Source: Arctic95D-9 sp035967665 (lineage in GTDB: Bacteria > Verrucomicrobiota > Verrucomicrobiia > Verrucomicrobiales > DEV007). From it: a stretch of 64,000 nt of DNA. Of this stretch, positions 43,226-52,520 are shown piece after piece. A program made the translations under genes and the position numbers. Where the stretch lies: positions 62,001 to 126,000 of the forward strand of contig JAYWLB010000044.1 of NCBI GenBank assembly GCA_035967665.1. The letters are read 5' to 3'. How positions within the stretch are numbered: the first letter of the stretch is position 1; the number at the start of each line of letters is the position of its first letter. The notes beneath the pieces were generated by a model. The model saw only the letters and a list, made by a program, of their open reading frames with translations, was not told the DNA's origin and searched no databases.

Positions 43226-45109
43226 CTAACGGTCGTGTAGTTGTATCCTAAGGTCAAGCAGTAGTTTGCTAAGCCGTTCTATCTCTTGAGGCGGAAGATT
43301 AGGGGCTCCCAATTGCGCTTTAGTAACTGATATCTGGTTTTGTATACTTTGCTTTACCAGTTTGGCGAGACAGTCATGCGCCAGTGCGAGGGTGAGGTTG
43401 GCGCTTTCTTCAGTGAGTAGTTTGGTCAGACACTGTTGGTCGGCATCTCCGAGCTGACTGATAAATGCGTTTACGCTGGACGGGACTCCGGGATCGAAAG
43501 GAGCCATCCAGATCGCGGTGAGCAATTCCGTCTCGGTGAGATTCCGGAAATACTCGGGGATGGGTTGCGAACCAATCGTCGTCTTGGTTTCGCGATCGGT
43601 GAGGAGTGCCCGGCAAAGAAGGCGGACAGACCGGCTTTGAATTTCCGTGGGACCGGTGCTCTTTACGGGAAAGTCAGAACTTTCCTGTGGTTGAAAATGT
43701 CCCTGATTCTGAGGCGGGCGATGATGGCCTTCCTCCTCGCGGCGCTTGGCAATGGCGTCCCGTTTGCGCTTCGTTTTTTCAAAGCGCTCTGTCGCGGAAA
43801 TGGCGTCGTGGACGAGCTTTCTGACATCATCTTCGCCGACTCCGAGACGGATTGTGACCCGGCTGATGAGAGAATCGAGGAGCATGCGGTCGTCGATCAG
43901 GGCGATGTCCGTGGCGAGTTCTTTGGCAAAGTTAAGGCGGTCACGCAGGGTGCCCTGATTGAGTTTCGTGCCGCGACTGTCGATTTGGAAGTCAAAGAAT
44001 TCGGGGGCTTTGCCCACAATTTCGCGGAGCGCGTCTGCTCCCTGCGACCGAATCAGGGAGTCTGGATCTTCGCCTTCGGGGAGCTGGGCAAGTCGTACCA
44101 ACATGCCGGTCGGAGCGAGGAGCTTGAAGGCCTTGCTCGCCGCTTTGACGCCTGCGTTGTCCGAGTCATAGCAGAGCACAACTTCGTCGGTGTGACGCTT
44201 CAGAATTCTCGCGTGATCTTCGGTCAGGGCGGTCCCCAGCGGAGCGACAACATTCTCGATTTCGTTCTCGAAGGCGGCGATGAGATCGAGCTGCCCTTCG
44301 AAAATAATGACCTTCTTGTCACGGATAATGGCCCGTTTTGAACGGTCGAGTCCAAAGAGGGTTTTGCTCTTGTTGAAAAGGGACGTTTCGGGTGAGTTGA
44401 CGTACTTTCCACCTCCCTGTTCGGCGGAAAGAACGCGTCCGCTGAAGGCGAGCGGTTCACCGAAATCGTTGTTCAGCGGGAACATGAGCCGGTGGCGGAA
44501 AAAGCTGTAGGCGCCCCGGTTCGGATTGTGTTCGTCCCGCCACTTCGCGAGGCCGCCGTCGACGAGCTGCTGGACTGAGAAGCCTTCGCCGTGGGCCCAG
44601 TCAAAAAAAGAACGTTGGTCCTCGGGCGCGTAGCCGAATTTCCAACTGCGGGAGACTTCCATTCCGAGACCGCGCGATTTCAGGTAATCGCGGGCGGGCT
44701 GGGCAAAGGGCTTTTTGAAGAGGAGGAGGTGGAACCATTCTGTCGCGGCCCGCTGGAGGCGCATCAGTTCGGATTTGCCTTTGCGGCGGGCTTCCGCTTT
44801 GGGATCGTAGACTTCTTCCTGAAGCATGATTCCGGCGCGGTCGGCGAGTTTTCGCGCAGCCTCAGGGAAGGGGAGATTGTCGTACATCTGCACGAACTTG
44901 ATGGCGTCGCCGCCGGCCTGACATCCGAAGCAGTGAAAGATTTGCCGTCCGGGGACCACATTGAAGCTGGGGGTCTTTTCGTTGTGAAACGGGCAGTTTG
45001 CGACCCAGTTGGTGCCGGCTCTTTTCAAAGGGAAATAGCCCTGAATCAGCTCGACGATATCGTTGTCGTCGAGGATCTTCTGGATCGTTTCCTGGGAGAT
45101 GATAGCCAT
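43226..45109 (-). CDS. dnaG: DNA primase
   Basis: Makes RNA primers at the replication fork. The CHC2 zinc finger CPFHNEKTPSFNVV with FHCFGCQAGGD is near residues 38-62. The TOPRIM core shows VIIFEGQLDLIAAFE and VVLCYDSDNAGVKAA. The C-terminal helicase-binding region is poorly conserved, as usual. The start 45109 (MAIISQETIQKIL) fits the family N-terminus; the upstream ATG at 45133 adds eight unsupported residues. dnaG and rpoD are tandem, 57 nt apart. Confidence 0.95.
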   Translation of the reverse strand: MAIISQETIQKILDDNDIVELIQGYFPLKRAGTNWVANCPFHNEKTPSFNVVPGRQIFHCFGCQAGGDAIKFVQMYDNLPFPEAARKLADRAGIMLQEEVYDPKAEARRKGKSELMRLQRAATEWFHLLLFKKPFAQPARDYLKSRGLGMEVSRSWKFGYAPEDQRSFFDWAHGEGFSVQQLVDGGLAKWRDEHNPNRGAYSFFRHRLMFPLNNDFGEPLAFSGRVLSAEQGGGKYVNSPETSLFNKSKTLFGLDRSKRAIIRDKKVIIFEGQLDLIAAFENEIENVVAPLGTALTEDHARILKRHTDEVVLCYDSDNAGVKAASKAFKLLAPTGMLVRLAQLPEGEDPDSLIRSQGADALREIVGKAPEFFDFQIDSRGTKLNQGTLRDRLNFAKELATDIALIDDRMLLDSLISRVTIRLGVGEDDVRKLVHDAISATERFEKTKRKRDAIAKRREEEGHHRPPQNQGHFQPQESSDFPVKSTGPTEIQSRSVRLLCRALLTDRETKTTIGSQPIPEYFRNLTETELLTAIWMAPFDPGVPSSVNAFISQLGDADQQCLTKLLTEESANLTLALAHDCLAKLVKQSIQNQISVTKAQLGAPNLPPQEIERLSKLLLDLRIQLHDR

Positions 45110-45160
45110 GTGCCGAATGCCCCTGCATTCCATTTCACCCGCCTGTGCTGAGGCTGTAGA

Positions 45161-45209
45161 GGGTTAGGTCATGGACCTGACAGGGTTAGGTCAGACATCT
45201 AACCCTGTT
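45161..45209. repeat. Copy 3 of the ACAGGGTTAGGTC intergenic repeat
   Basis: Contains GGGTTAGGTC (45161-45170), ACAGGGTTAGGTC (45180-45192) and an inverted AACCCTGTT (45201-45209), so two direct and one opposite unit in 50 nt between dnaG and the oxidoreductase. Confidence 0.8.
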
Positions 45210-45292
45210 TGATGGTTGAGGCAATGGAAGGCGTGCCGTTTCGGGGGTGAAAACGATTCTTTTTTACGGGTTGGATCGTGCCGAAATCCAAA

Positions 45293-45322
45293 AAAAGCCC
45301 GTCGGTAATTCGACGGGCTTTT
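45293..45322. terminator. Rho-independent terminator
   Basis: Perfect 12-bp stem AAAAGCCCGTCG/CGACGGGCTTTT with a 6-nt loop. On the minus strand it follows the Gfo/Idh/MocA gene stop by about 30 nt and is flanked by a T-run. Confidence 0.93.
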
Positions 45323-45352
45323 CTGTTAAAATGAGAACTAGGTATATCCGGC

Positions 45353-46786
45353 TCAGTACTCCCTTTCTTTCTTTATACCCGGTTCCGGTTTCGCGTAGCG
45401 TCCGTCCGCATCGGGCATGAGAGGTGAGTCTCCATCCATTGTCAGTTCTTTTACATTGGGAGCAAAAACGTGCTCGCTGTTCAGCATCTGATCGTAGGTA
45501 ATGACCTGCCCGGTGTGGGCCGCCATTCGTCCCATTGAAGTGGTGACACTGGCGGCGACGCCGCGGTCGACTTCGTTATATTCGTCATCGTTTCGAATTG
45601 CTTCGAGAAGGTGCTCCCATTCGATGTCGTAGGGATTTCCTTCGAGGCTGGCGCCGCGCTCCCCGGTCGGAAAGGACCAGAGGAGGTTCTCCGGCTTCGC
45701 ACGATAATTGGTGTCGATATTCTGATCCTTATAGAGACGTGAGCGGGCGGGTACATGGCCGGCGGATGAGATCACGGCCGATCCTTTCGTGCCATGGGCA
45801 TAGGCGGCGAATTCCTGATTGCAGCCGGGCATATTACGTCCTTCGTAGATCGCTTTCGCTCCGTCGGCGAAGGTGTATTCGACACCGTAGCTGTCGAAGT
45901 TCTGGTCGACCGCTTCGAGGTGTTCGCCGTTGCGCTCGATTGTTTTGTAGTGACGGCCGCCCACCGCTTTCGCATTCACAGGGAAAGCCCCTTTGATCAT
46001 GCACATCTCGTCGATCCCGTGAATGAAGAAGTCACTGAAGGAGCCACCACTGAGCCAGAGGAAGCTGTGGAAGTTTTTGATCTGATACTGAAGCTCGGTC
46101 AGCCCGGTGGTGTTCTTCGGGGTGAAGCAGGATCCGATGGCTCCCTGCATGCGGTAGGAGCGCAGAAAGGTGATGTCGCCGATGGCTCCGTCGTCGATAC
46201 GCTTTTTCAGTTCGTTTCGTGAGACGCAGTGGCGGCACATGAGCCCGACTCCCACTTTGAGATTTTTCTCTTTGGCTTTCTCGTTGATTTCGAGAAGTTT
46301 GCGTGAGGAATGACCGTCAGCCGAGAGAGGCTTTTCCATGAAAACATTGAGCCCTTTTTCGACGGCGTATTCGAACATGGGCCAGCGAAAGGCAAGAGGG
46401 GTTGTGAAGATGACGATGTCTCCTTTGTTGAGACTGTCCATCGCCTTTTTGTAGCCGTCAAAGCCGATGAATTTGCGTTCCTGAGCCACGTCGATCTTAT
46501 CGGCGATACTGTCCTGTTTTTTGAGGGTTTCGTAGCTTCGGTTGAGGTTGTCCTCGAAAACGTCGGCCATTGCGTGCAATTTGAGCGGTCCGAGTGCTCC
46601 CGATACGCTGAGCGCATTCTTAACCGCACCGGTTCCCCGGCCTCCGCAGCCAACGAGGGCGAGCTTCAGTTCCTGATTGTCCTGCGCGTGAACGTGCGGG
46701 AGAGCGATCCCCGCGAGAACGGATGCTCCGGCTGTGGTTTTGATCGCGGAACGACGTGATGGAAGTGAGGGATTATCCTGTTGCAT
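45353..46786 (-). CDS. Gfo/Idh/MocA-family oxidoreductase with Tat signal
   Basis: NAD(P)-dependent sugar or inositol-type dehydrogenase exported through the Tat pathway. The start 46786 is chosen because MQQDNPSLPSRRSAIKTTAG carries the twin-arginine motif, whereas the upstream extension to 47131 is out of keeping with the family. Nucleotide-binding LALVGCGGRGTGAVKNA follows, then EKPLSADGHSS with the conserved EKP and KVGVGLMCRHC. The C-terminal half is typical of the bacterial exported subfamily. Terminator at 45293. Substrate unknown. Confidence 0.88.
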   Translation of the reverse strand: MQQDNPSLPSRRSAIKTTAGASVLAGIALPHVHAQDNQELKLALVGCGGRGTGAVKNALSVSGALGPLKLHAMADVFEDNLNRSYETLKKQDSIADKIDVAQERKFIGFDGYKKAMDSLNKGDIVIFTTPLAFRWPMFEYAVEKGLNVFMEKPLSADGHSSRKLLEINEKAKEKNLKVGVGLMCRHCVSRNELKKRIDDGAIGDITFLRSYRMQGAIGSCFTPKNTTGLTELQYQIKNFHSFLWLSGGSFSDFFIHGIDEMCMIKGAFPVNAKAVGGRHYKTIERNGEHLEAVDQNFDSYGVEYTFADGAKAIYEGRNMPGCNQEFAAYAHGTKGSAVISSAGHVPARSRLYKDQNIDTNYRAKPENLLWSFPTGERGASLEGNPYDIEWEHLLEAIRNDDEYNEVDRGVAASVTTSMGRMAAHTGQVITYDQMLNSEHVFAPNVKELTMDGDSPLMPDADGRYAKPEPGIKKEREY

Positions 46787-46945
46787 GAAAGGAGCGTGGC
46801 AGGAATCCGGAAACTCGTCAATTCCATGAAAGCGGTAGATTTTCTGCATAGAACCGGTCTGCAGTCTGATCCAGTTGTCTATATAATGGTGTTTGAAGTT
46901 TTTCCGGTATGATGCGAGGTGAAGACTGACGTGTAAAACCCTGCA

Positions 46946-48580
46946 ATGGCGCTCTGTTTGAAACCAGTTAACCCGGCAAGTTTTCCTCCGGGATTGATTG
47001 CGATTCCCGAGGGGGGCAGTCGTGTGTATTTGGGGCGCGATTCCGGTAACGATGCGCAGGTGAACGTCGAGGCGGTTTCGAGTCGACATGCCCGCCTTCA
47101 ATTGAACAGCGAAGGGGCTCTCGAGCTTCACGATTGCGATTCGAGCAATGGGACTTTCGTCAATGGTGAACGGATTCTCTCGCGGAAATTGTCCGAGGGC
47201 GACGTCGTCCGATTGGCAACGGCTGAGTTTTCGGTGGTGGAGTCGAATGGAAGTGTCATCCCGGGTGCTGCAGCGACCACCGGCGTTCCTCTCCCGTCAA
47301 AACCGGCTGTGACTCCGATGGGGCAGACCGCTCGTCATCCTACGATTGCAGGGCCGAAAGGACCGACTGAGGGGGAACTCGCGGCAAGAGCTGAAATAGC
47401 GGCTCTGAAGGAAACGATTGCGGAGTTGGAAACTTCGGAAGCGGGGCTGAAGGAGTCGGCGGAAGCGCTCAATGTTGAGTTGCGTTCCGTAAAGCGCGAT
47501 CTTGCCGAATCCGCAGAGCGTGAAGCCCGGACTCGCGATCAGCTGAGGACGACACGTGACGAACTCATGCAGAAGGAGCGGGATATCGCCGCTTTGACTT
47601 ACGAAGTGAGTCAGCGGGACGGCAGTCTCGCGAGATTGCAGGCGAGTGCTGAAGAGACGGGGGATGAACTGGCACAGTTGAAGGTGGCTCACAGTGACGC
47701 GACCAGTTCCCTCGAACAGAAAGCCAGTGCCCTCATGGTTGCTTTGCAGCGGGCTGATTCGGCGGAATCGAGTCGCGCTGCTTTGTTCGCCCGGACTGGT
47801 GCATTTCTCGAGCGATTGCAGCGTGATTGGAAAGAGTGGACCGGGGGAATTCAATTCGGGGGCGATGAATCCGGCGATGAGGTTGATGCCGTTTTTGCGA
47901 AAGGCGAGAGGTTGGCGGATGCGATCAGGTCGCAGCTCGATTTGATCGAACCGATCTGGCACGAGTTCGGGGACGGAGTTCAAAAGGAGCTCCAGCGGAG
48001 GTGCGGGAATCTTGAAGACGAGCGTTCAGATTTGGAGCGTCGCAAGAATGAGCAGCTTAGCCTTTATGAACAGTCGACTGAGGATTTAAAAGAGATCCGC
48101 GCCAAGGTCGACAACGAAGTGCGACGGGCGCAAAGCCTGAGTCGTAAAGGAACTGAGATCGCGATCCCGGAGCGCTTCGAATCGATGGTCATCGCGAATG
48201 ACCGTGAGCAGGAGATTTTCAGGCTTCTGATCGAGCGGGTCGATCAACTGGATGAACTTGTCGAGAGCTACGCGAAGTCGAAAAAGTATCGGGATATCTA
48301 CCTCGAGCTCACCGCCTTTCAGGACAACCTCGCCATGATCCTGAGTGAAAACGGGGTGACTCCGTTTCTCGTCGATAAGGGCACTATGTTAACTCCGAAG
48401 CTTCGGAAAGAAGTGCAGATTCTGGTAAAGAAAGGGTGGGGAACCAAAGAGTTCATGGAGCAGCCTTTCCGTCCCGGAGAGGTCACAAAAGTGATTCGTC
48501 ACGGTTATCGAATCGCGGAGGGGGATCATTTTGAAATTCTCAGAAAGGTCGAAGTGTTGATACGCGAAGTGGGAGCGTGA
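46946..48580 (+). CDS. FHA domain protein with coiled coil and GrpE-like C-terminus
   Basis: The FHA phosphothreonine-binding domain at about 10-98 has the marks GRDSGND, SSRHARL, DSSNGTFVNGE. A Pro-rich linker (about 103-143) and a long coiled coil (about 144-270, 340-410) follow. The last 120 residues read like GrpE: helical EQEIFRLLIERVDQLDELVE, then LAMILSENGVTPFLVDKGTM, and beta-rich FRPGEVTKVIRHGYRIAEGD, corresponding to GV..i..G..F and V..v..kGY.l of GrpE. It may dock a chaperone-type exchange factor to phosphorylated partners; this is inference. Heads an apparent operon with two secreted proteins. Confidence 0.75.
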   Translation: MALCLKPVNPASFPPGLIAIPEGGSRVYLGRDSGNDAQVNVEAVSSRHARLQLNSEGALELHDCDSSNGTFVNGERILSRKLSEGDVVRLATAEFSVVESNGSVIPGAAATTGVPLPSKPAVTPMGQTARHPTIAGPKGPTEGELAARAEIAALKETIAELETSEAGLKESAEALNVELRSVKRDLAESAEREARTRDQLRTTRDELMQKERDIAALTYEVSQRDGSLARLQASAEETGDELAQLKVAHSDATSSLEQKASALMVALQRADSAESSRAALFARTGAFLERLQRDWKEWTGGIQFGGDESGDEVDAVFAKGERLADAIRSQLDLIEPIWHEFGDGVQKELQRRCGNLEDERSDLERRKNEQLSLYEQSTEDLKEIRAKVDNEVRRAQSLSRKGTEIAIPERFESMVIANDREQEIFRLLIERVDQLDELVESYAKSKKYRDIYLELTAFQDNLAMILSENGVTPFLVDKGTMLTPKLRKEVQILVKKGWGTKEFMEQPFRPGEVTKVIRHGYRIAEGDHFEILRKVEVLIREVGA

Positions 48581-48589
48581 CCCTTGAAA

Positions 48590-49447
48590 ATGGGTGATCC
48601 AGGAAAAGTCGGTGGTGCTGGTCGGGGCTGCAAGTGGCCGTGGCTGTTCGTGATCTTTCTGGTGATGGGGATTGCGTTGGCAGAGGAGAAAGAAGATCCC
48701 GGATCCCGGTGGGTCAGTGCCTACGGCTGGATTCAGACGGGTGACAGGCTCGCTTCGGTAGAGCTTTGGCCGCTGGCGATTGGAAGCTACATCGAAGCCG
48801 ACCGTCAGATCAAGATACTGGCGGAAGAGCACCCTGAGTTTGAACCCGATGTCGTTGCCTACCGCCTCGAAAAACTGAAAGAGGATATCGAAGTTGCTCA
48901 GGAGGCTCTGACGAGTGGTGAGCACGATATCATGATGAAATATCTCGATTTTATCGAGTCATACGAGTTGGGAAAAAAGCAGCGTTTCGAGAACAAATTT
49001 GAGGATTCACTTTCGACCCTGAGCGAGGCCCGCAGCATTCTCGACGAGCTCATCGAGGAAAAGCCAAACGAGTTTGAAACAGCCGTGGAAACACAGCACG
49101 AGCTTCTTGATGACAGCATCGACTGGCTCTATTCGCAGGTGAGCTTCAAGCGTCAGGAATCGCGTGTCGTTTCGGTAGGCGATGGATATGACTGGGGGAG
49201 CACGCAGTACGTGAAAGAGTCCGATTTGCCGTCGAGCAAAGTTCCGGTAGAGCCGTTCGGGGGGCTGTTTCCGAATGTGCCGGTGGTGGAATCTCCCGTT
49301 GAGGATGACGATGTTAAAGTTGCGATGGAGAAAGAGGTGCAAGCCGGTGAAAAGAAAAGCGCGGAAAGCCCGGGCGGGGGAATGCGCTTCCGGATGAACA
49401 GCCGGGCGAAAGCGGTCGGCGGGGAAAAGTCTGATGACGCTGAATAG
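48590..49447 (+). CDS. Secreted helical protein of unknown function
   Basis: Not recognised. N-terminal hydrophobic helix (about 16-31, WPWLFVIFLVMGIALAEE) acts as signal or anchor. The remainder (about 45-190) is mainly helical with regular hydrophobic spacing, possibly TPR-like bundles, then an acidic Pro-rich tail. A TTG at 48584, 4 nt after the FHA stop, is an alternative start. Same strand and near-zero spacing imply co-transcription with the FHA gene. Confidence 0.65.
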   Translation: MGDPGKVGGAGRGCKWPWLFVIFLVMGIALAEEKEDPGSRWVSAYGWIQTGDRLASVELWPLAIGSYIEADRQIKILAEEHPEFEPDVVAYRLEKLKEDIEVAQEALTSGEHDIMMKYLDFIESYELGKKQRFENKFEDSLSTLSEARSILDELIEEKPNEFETAVETQHELLDDSIDWLYSQVSFKRQESRVVSVGDGYDWGSTQYVKESDLPSSKVPVEPFGGLFPNVPVVESPVEDDDVKVAMEKEVQAGEKKSAESPGGGMRFRMNSRAKAVGGEKSDDAE

Positions 49448-49486
49448 TTCTGGTTAATTTGATTCATGTGGTGTTAGACTTCGCTC

Positions 49487-50215
49487 ATGAAAGCTTTCGC
49501 AGTGTGGTTCCCGCTTGTCGCATTTTTCAGTGTTCTCATCGGAACAGCGGCTGAACTGGATGAGTTTTGCGTGGTTCAAGACAGTGATGGTTATACCAAT
49601 GTCAGGGAGAAGGGGGATATAAAGAGCAAGGTTATCGCACGGGTTGACCATGGGCAGCTCGTGTGGGTCTCTTCGGGCGGGATGATGAAGTGGGTTGATG
49701 TTCTCTTTATGGATAAAGAGGGCAAAGAACGCACCGGATTCATTCACTCGAGCAGGCTCAAAGCGTTGACTGATTTTGAGAGTTTCACCGGCGATGTGTC
49801 AGAAGCAGAGCAAACCGAAACGTTTACAAAAGGTGACATCAGGGTAGAAATTCAGCTCGAACCTTTTCAAATCGAAAACCGGGAACTCACCTACAAAGAG
49901 TTCGACGAGGGGCAGCGCTACCTGATTGAAATCGATGGAAAGGATTATTGGGGAATCGACGGTGTCGAGCCGCGAGAGCAGTATAAGAAGATCACGGTTC
50001 AGGAGGGGGACAGAAAGATGACACTGCCTGACGAGGCACTTCAAAATCTATTCAATCCCGGTCTCTATCCGGGAAACACGAAGGTGACTCTCAATCCCAA
50101 AGATGACGCGATCTACATCACCAGTTTCAACAGTGACGGGGCGGGAGGTTATGTGGTTGCCTTTGTGATCGAAGGCGGAAAATACAAAAGCCGGGCGGCG
50201 CTTTCCCCTTTTTAA
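49487..50215 (+). CDS. Secreted protein with bacterial SH3-type domain
   Basis: Signal peptide (MKAFAVWFPLVAFFSVLIG, cleavage near TAA). The first domain (about 25-90) has the bacterial SH3 pattern: VVQDSDGYTNVREKGD, VIARVDHGQLVWVS, WVDVLF, GFIHSSRL. Such domains bind cell wall. The C-terminal part (about 100-242) is beta-rich with no recognised family. Third gene after FHA and the helical protein, 39 nt downstream; likely same unit. Confidence 0.75.
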   Translation: MKAFAVWFPLVAFFSVLIGTAAELDEFCVVQDSDGYTNVREKGDIKSKVIARVDHGQLVWVSSGGMMKWVDVLFMDKEGKERTGFIHSSRLKALTDFESFTGDVSEAEQTETFTKGDIRVEIQLEPFQIENRELTYKEFDEGQRYLIEIDGKDYWGIDGVEPREQYKKITVQEGDRKMTLPDEALQNLFNPGLYPGNTKVTLNPKDDAIYITSFNSDGAGGYVVAFVIEGGKYKSRAALSPF

Positions 50216-50223
50216 GTGACTCA

Positions 50224-51669
50224 CTAAAAATCGCGGAACGGTCCCCGGGGTTCGGCTTCTTCCATCGTTTTGAGCCATTGGTCAAAAGCGGTTTTGAGTG
50301 CAGCCAGCTTCTCAGGATGTTCTTCGGACAGGTCGTTCTTCTCTCCGATATCTTCAGCAAGGTTGTAGAGCCCCTGTTGCTTCTCGCTCATAAATGTCCA
50401 CTTCCAGTCGCCGACACGGGCTCCAAGTTGATGGCGGCGTTTCCAGAACATCTCTGTGCGCGGTGATTCTGTTTCTCCTCGCAACGTCGGCCACCAGTTG
50501 TAGCCGTCGATGATGAGATTTTCGGGGAGTTCGTGATTCGTAGCCGCTGCGAAGCTGGGTGCGAGTTCGAGACTGGAGAGAAATGCATCATTTTCAGTGC
50601 CTGCGGGGATCTTGCCTTCGCTCCAGCGAACGATGCAGGGAACGCGAATGCCGCCCTCCCAGGTCTGAGCTTTCCGTCCACGCAGGGGGGCGTTGTCGGC
50701 ACCTCCCGAGCCGCCGTTGTCGCTGAAAAAGACCACGATGGTGTCATCGGCGATTCCCTTTTCATCGAGGAGTGTGAGCATCTTCCCGATCGACTCATCC
50801 ATGCAGGTGACTGAGGCCCGGTAGTCGCGCTGGCGGGCCTCTTTGGTGACCACTTTCGCAGCGCCGCCATACTTGTATTCTTCAATCTCCTGAAACTCCG
50901 GATCGACCGGAGGATACATCTTTTTGTATTTGTCAGGCGCTTGAACGCTTGTGCGGATCTCAGGTTCGAGCGCGGAGGAGTTGTGCGGGGCGTTGAAGGG
51001 GACGTAGAGAAAGAACGGATCTTTTCCGGAGTGATCTTCGAGGAATCTGAGAGCTTCGCGCTCAAAGAGGTAGGTGCAGTAGGTGCCGGTGTCTTCGGTC
51101 GTAAGTTCGAGGTTGCGATACATTGAATGCACGCCATAGCGTTCATGAGTGAAGTAATCGACGCCGGTATTCACAAAGCCGTAAAAGTCATCGAATCCGC
51201 GCGAGGTGGGAAGAAAGCGTTTCAGTGTTCCCAAATCCCACTTGCCGTAGATCGCGGATTTGTAGGTGGACGGGAGGAGATCGGGGATGAATTTTTCCCG
51301 GAGATCCATGCCGCCGATGCGTTCGAAGGTGACGTCGTATTCCCCCGGCTTGTATTTGTAGCCGTAGTCAGGCGCTTCGTTCCGGATCATGTCGTAGATC
51401 CCGTTTCGCTGAGGATACCGTCCTGTGAGAAGGCTTGCGCGGCTAGGGGTGCAGGCGGGCCAGGCGACGTAGAAATTTGTGAGTCGTGTGCCTTCGGCGG
51501 CGAGGCGGTCGAGTGCCGGAGTGATGATTCCGTTGCCGAGAACGCCGAGATCGTTGTAGCCCTGATCGTCGGAAACGATTAGGAGAATGTTAGGGCGTTT
51601 CGACTCTCCCTGAGCGGACAGGGTCAAAAGGGCAATCAGAAAGAGAGAGCAAAACACACGCAGAATCAT
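50224..51669 (-). CDS. Secreted formylglycine-dependent sulfatase
   Basis: Type I sulfatase hydrolysing sulfate esters, probably on polysaccharides. Signal peptide MILRVFCSLFLIALLTLSAQ. Metal ligands D34/D35 in LLIVSDDQGYNDLG, and the formylglycine motif CTPSRASLLTGRYPQ with C73, the cysteine-type consensus. FFSDNGGSGG and the conserved histidines in MYPPVD and PHNSS regions are seen. The start 51669 gives an ATGA overlap with the phosphodiester glycosidase stop, so both are in one unit. Polysaccharide target unknown. Confidence 0.92.
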   Translation of the reverse strand: MILRVFCSLFLIALLTLSAQGESKRPNILLIVSDDQGYNDLGVLGNGIITPALDRLAAEGTRLTNFYVAWPACTPSRASLLTGRYPQRNGIYDMIRNEAPDYGYKYKPGEYDVTFERIGGMDLREKFIPDLLPSTYKSAIYGKWDLGTLKRFLPTSRGFDDFYGFVNTGVDYFTHERYGVHSMYRNLELTTEDTGTYCTYLFEREALRFLEDHSGKDPFFLYVPFNAPHNSSALEPEIRTSVQAPDKYKKMYPPVDPEFQEIEEYKYGGAAKVVTKEARQRDYRASVTCMDESIGKMLTLLDEKGIADDTIVVFFSDNGGSGGADNAPLRGRKAQTWEGGIRVPCIVRWSEGKIPAGTENDAFLSSLELAPSFAAATNHELPENLIIDGYNWWPTLRGETESPRTEMFWKRRHQLGARVGDWKWTFMSEKQQGLYNLAEDIGEKNDLSEEHPEKLAALKTAFDQWLKTMEEAEPRGPFRDF

Positions 51670-52433
51670 GGGGCAGGTTCCGTGATCGCGAGGATTCCGG
51701 CAAACCAATTCGTCTCACGTATCGGCGGTGTTTCTCCTTTGATGTAGATGTAGGAGATCACCCCGTCGAGGTAGAGTGCGTCGGGGCAATCAAGCTTGTC
51801 TCTAAACAGTGTCGCAAAGTTATAGAAATTGGTGAGACCCAGTTTCTGATCGAGAACTGAGCAGACTAAAACCACTTCGCCGTCTTTTGTGACACCGACT
51901 CCGTTTCGAATTTTCTTACTCGTCGAATCCTTACCTAAGACCGGGTGGATTTCTCCACGGTTCACGAGGAGGGGGCCTGACTGTGTGGCGAGGTGCGGTT
52001 TAACGGCGAGCCTGGAGTAGCGATCGGACTCACTGACCGCTGCGGTTCCGTCTTCGAGCAGATAGAATACCCCGTTGGGCTTCAGGAAAAAGTTCGGGGT
52101 GAACTGGCCTTCGCGTTCTTTGACGAAGTCATTCAAGTTCAGTGCTTTCAGGGTCCTGCCCTCTGAAATGTGGAGGCCGGAAGGTCTGAAAGTCGGCTCA
52201 AAGATTCCGGCGTTCATCGCGAATTTCAGATCGCGTCCCTGACTTTTTACTTTCTCCGCCAGTTTGGGGAAAGTGTTCGGTTCTCCTTTTTGGGCGCTGA
52301 GGTGGAGTTCAAGTTTCTCTTTTGCCGGGTCGAGGCGGAAAACGTGAAAAGCAACGCCGCCGTGTTCGATCACCTCCGCCTCCGCTGCTGATGAGGCGAG
52401 AATGGCAAGAATGAGGCAACGAAGCAGTAGCAT
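51666..52433 (-). CDS. Phosphodiester glycosidase (NAGPA/DUF2233-like) family protein
   Basis: Exported hydrolase of the fold of N-acetylglucosamine-1-phosphodiester alpha-N-acetylglucosaminidase. Signal peptide after M14 of the longer frame (MLLLRCLILAILASSAAEA). Family motifs: LKFAMNAGIFEPTFRPSGL, SGPLLVNRGEIHPVLG, RNGVGVTKDGEVVLV, and near the end CPDALYLDGVISYIY. Translationally coupled to the downstream sulfatase (ATGA), suggesting joint degradation of a sulfated or phosphorylated glycan. Confidence 0.85.
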   Translation of the reverse strand: MLLLRCLILAILASSAAEAEVIEHGGVAFHVFRLDPAKEKLELHLSAQKGEPNTFPKLAEKVKSQGRDLKFAMNAGIFEPTFRPSGLHISEGRTLKALNLNDFVKEREGQFTPNFFLKPNGVFYLLEDGTAAVSESDRYSRLAVKPHLATQSGPLLVNRGEIHPVLGKDSTSKKIRNGVGVTKDGEVVLVCSVLDQKLGLTNFYNFATLFRDKLDCPDALYLDGVISYIYIKGETPPIRETNWFAGILAITEPAP

Positions 52434-52520
52434 GGGGGATTCTATACGGTGGTGCGGGATCGATTCTGTCAACGCGTTCTCATTTCGCCAGTTGGAGGAC
52501 GGGGGGGGAAGAGCGGGAGA

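Noticed and set aside
43436..44341. 301-codon plus-strand frame inside dnaG
   Set aside because: Antisense shadow of dnaG, which has clear zinc-finger and TOPRIM motifs in its own frame.
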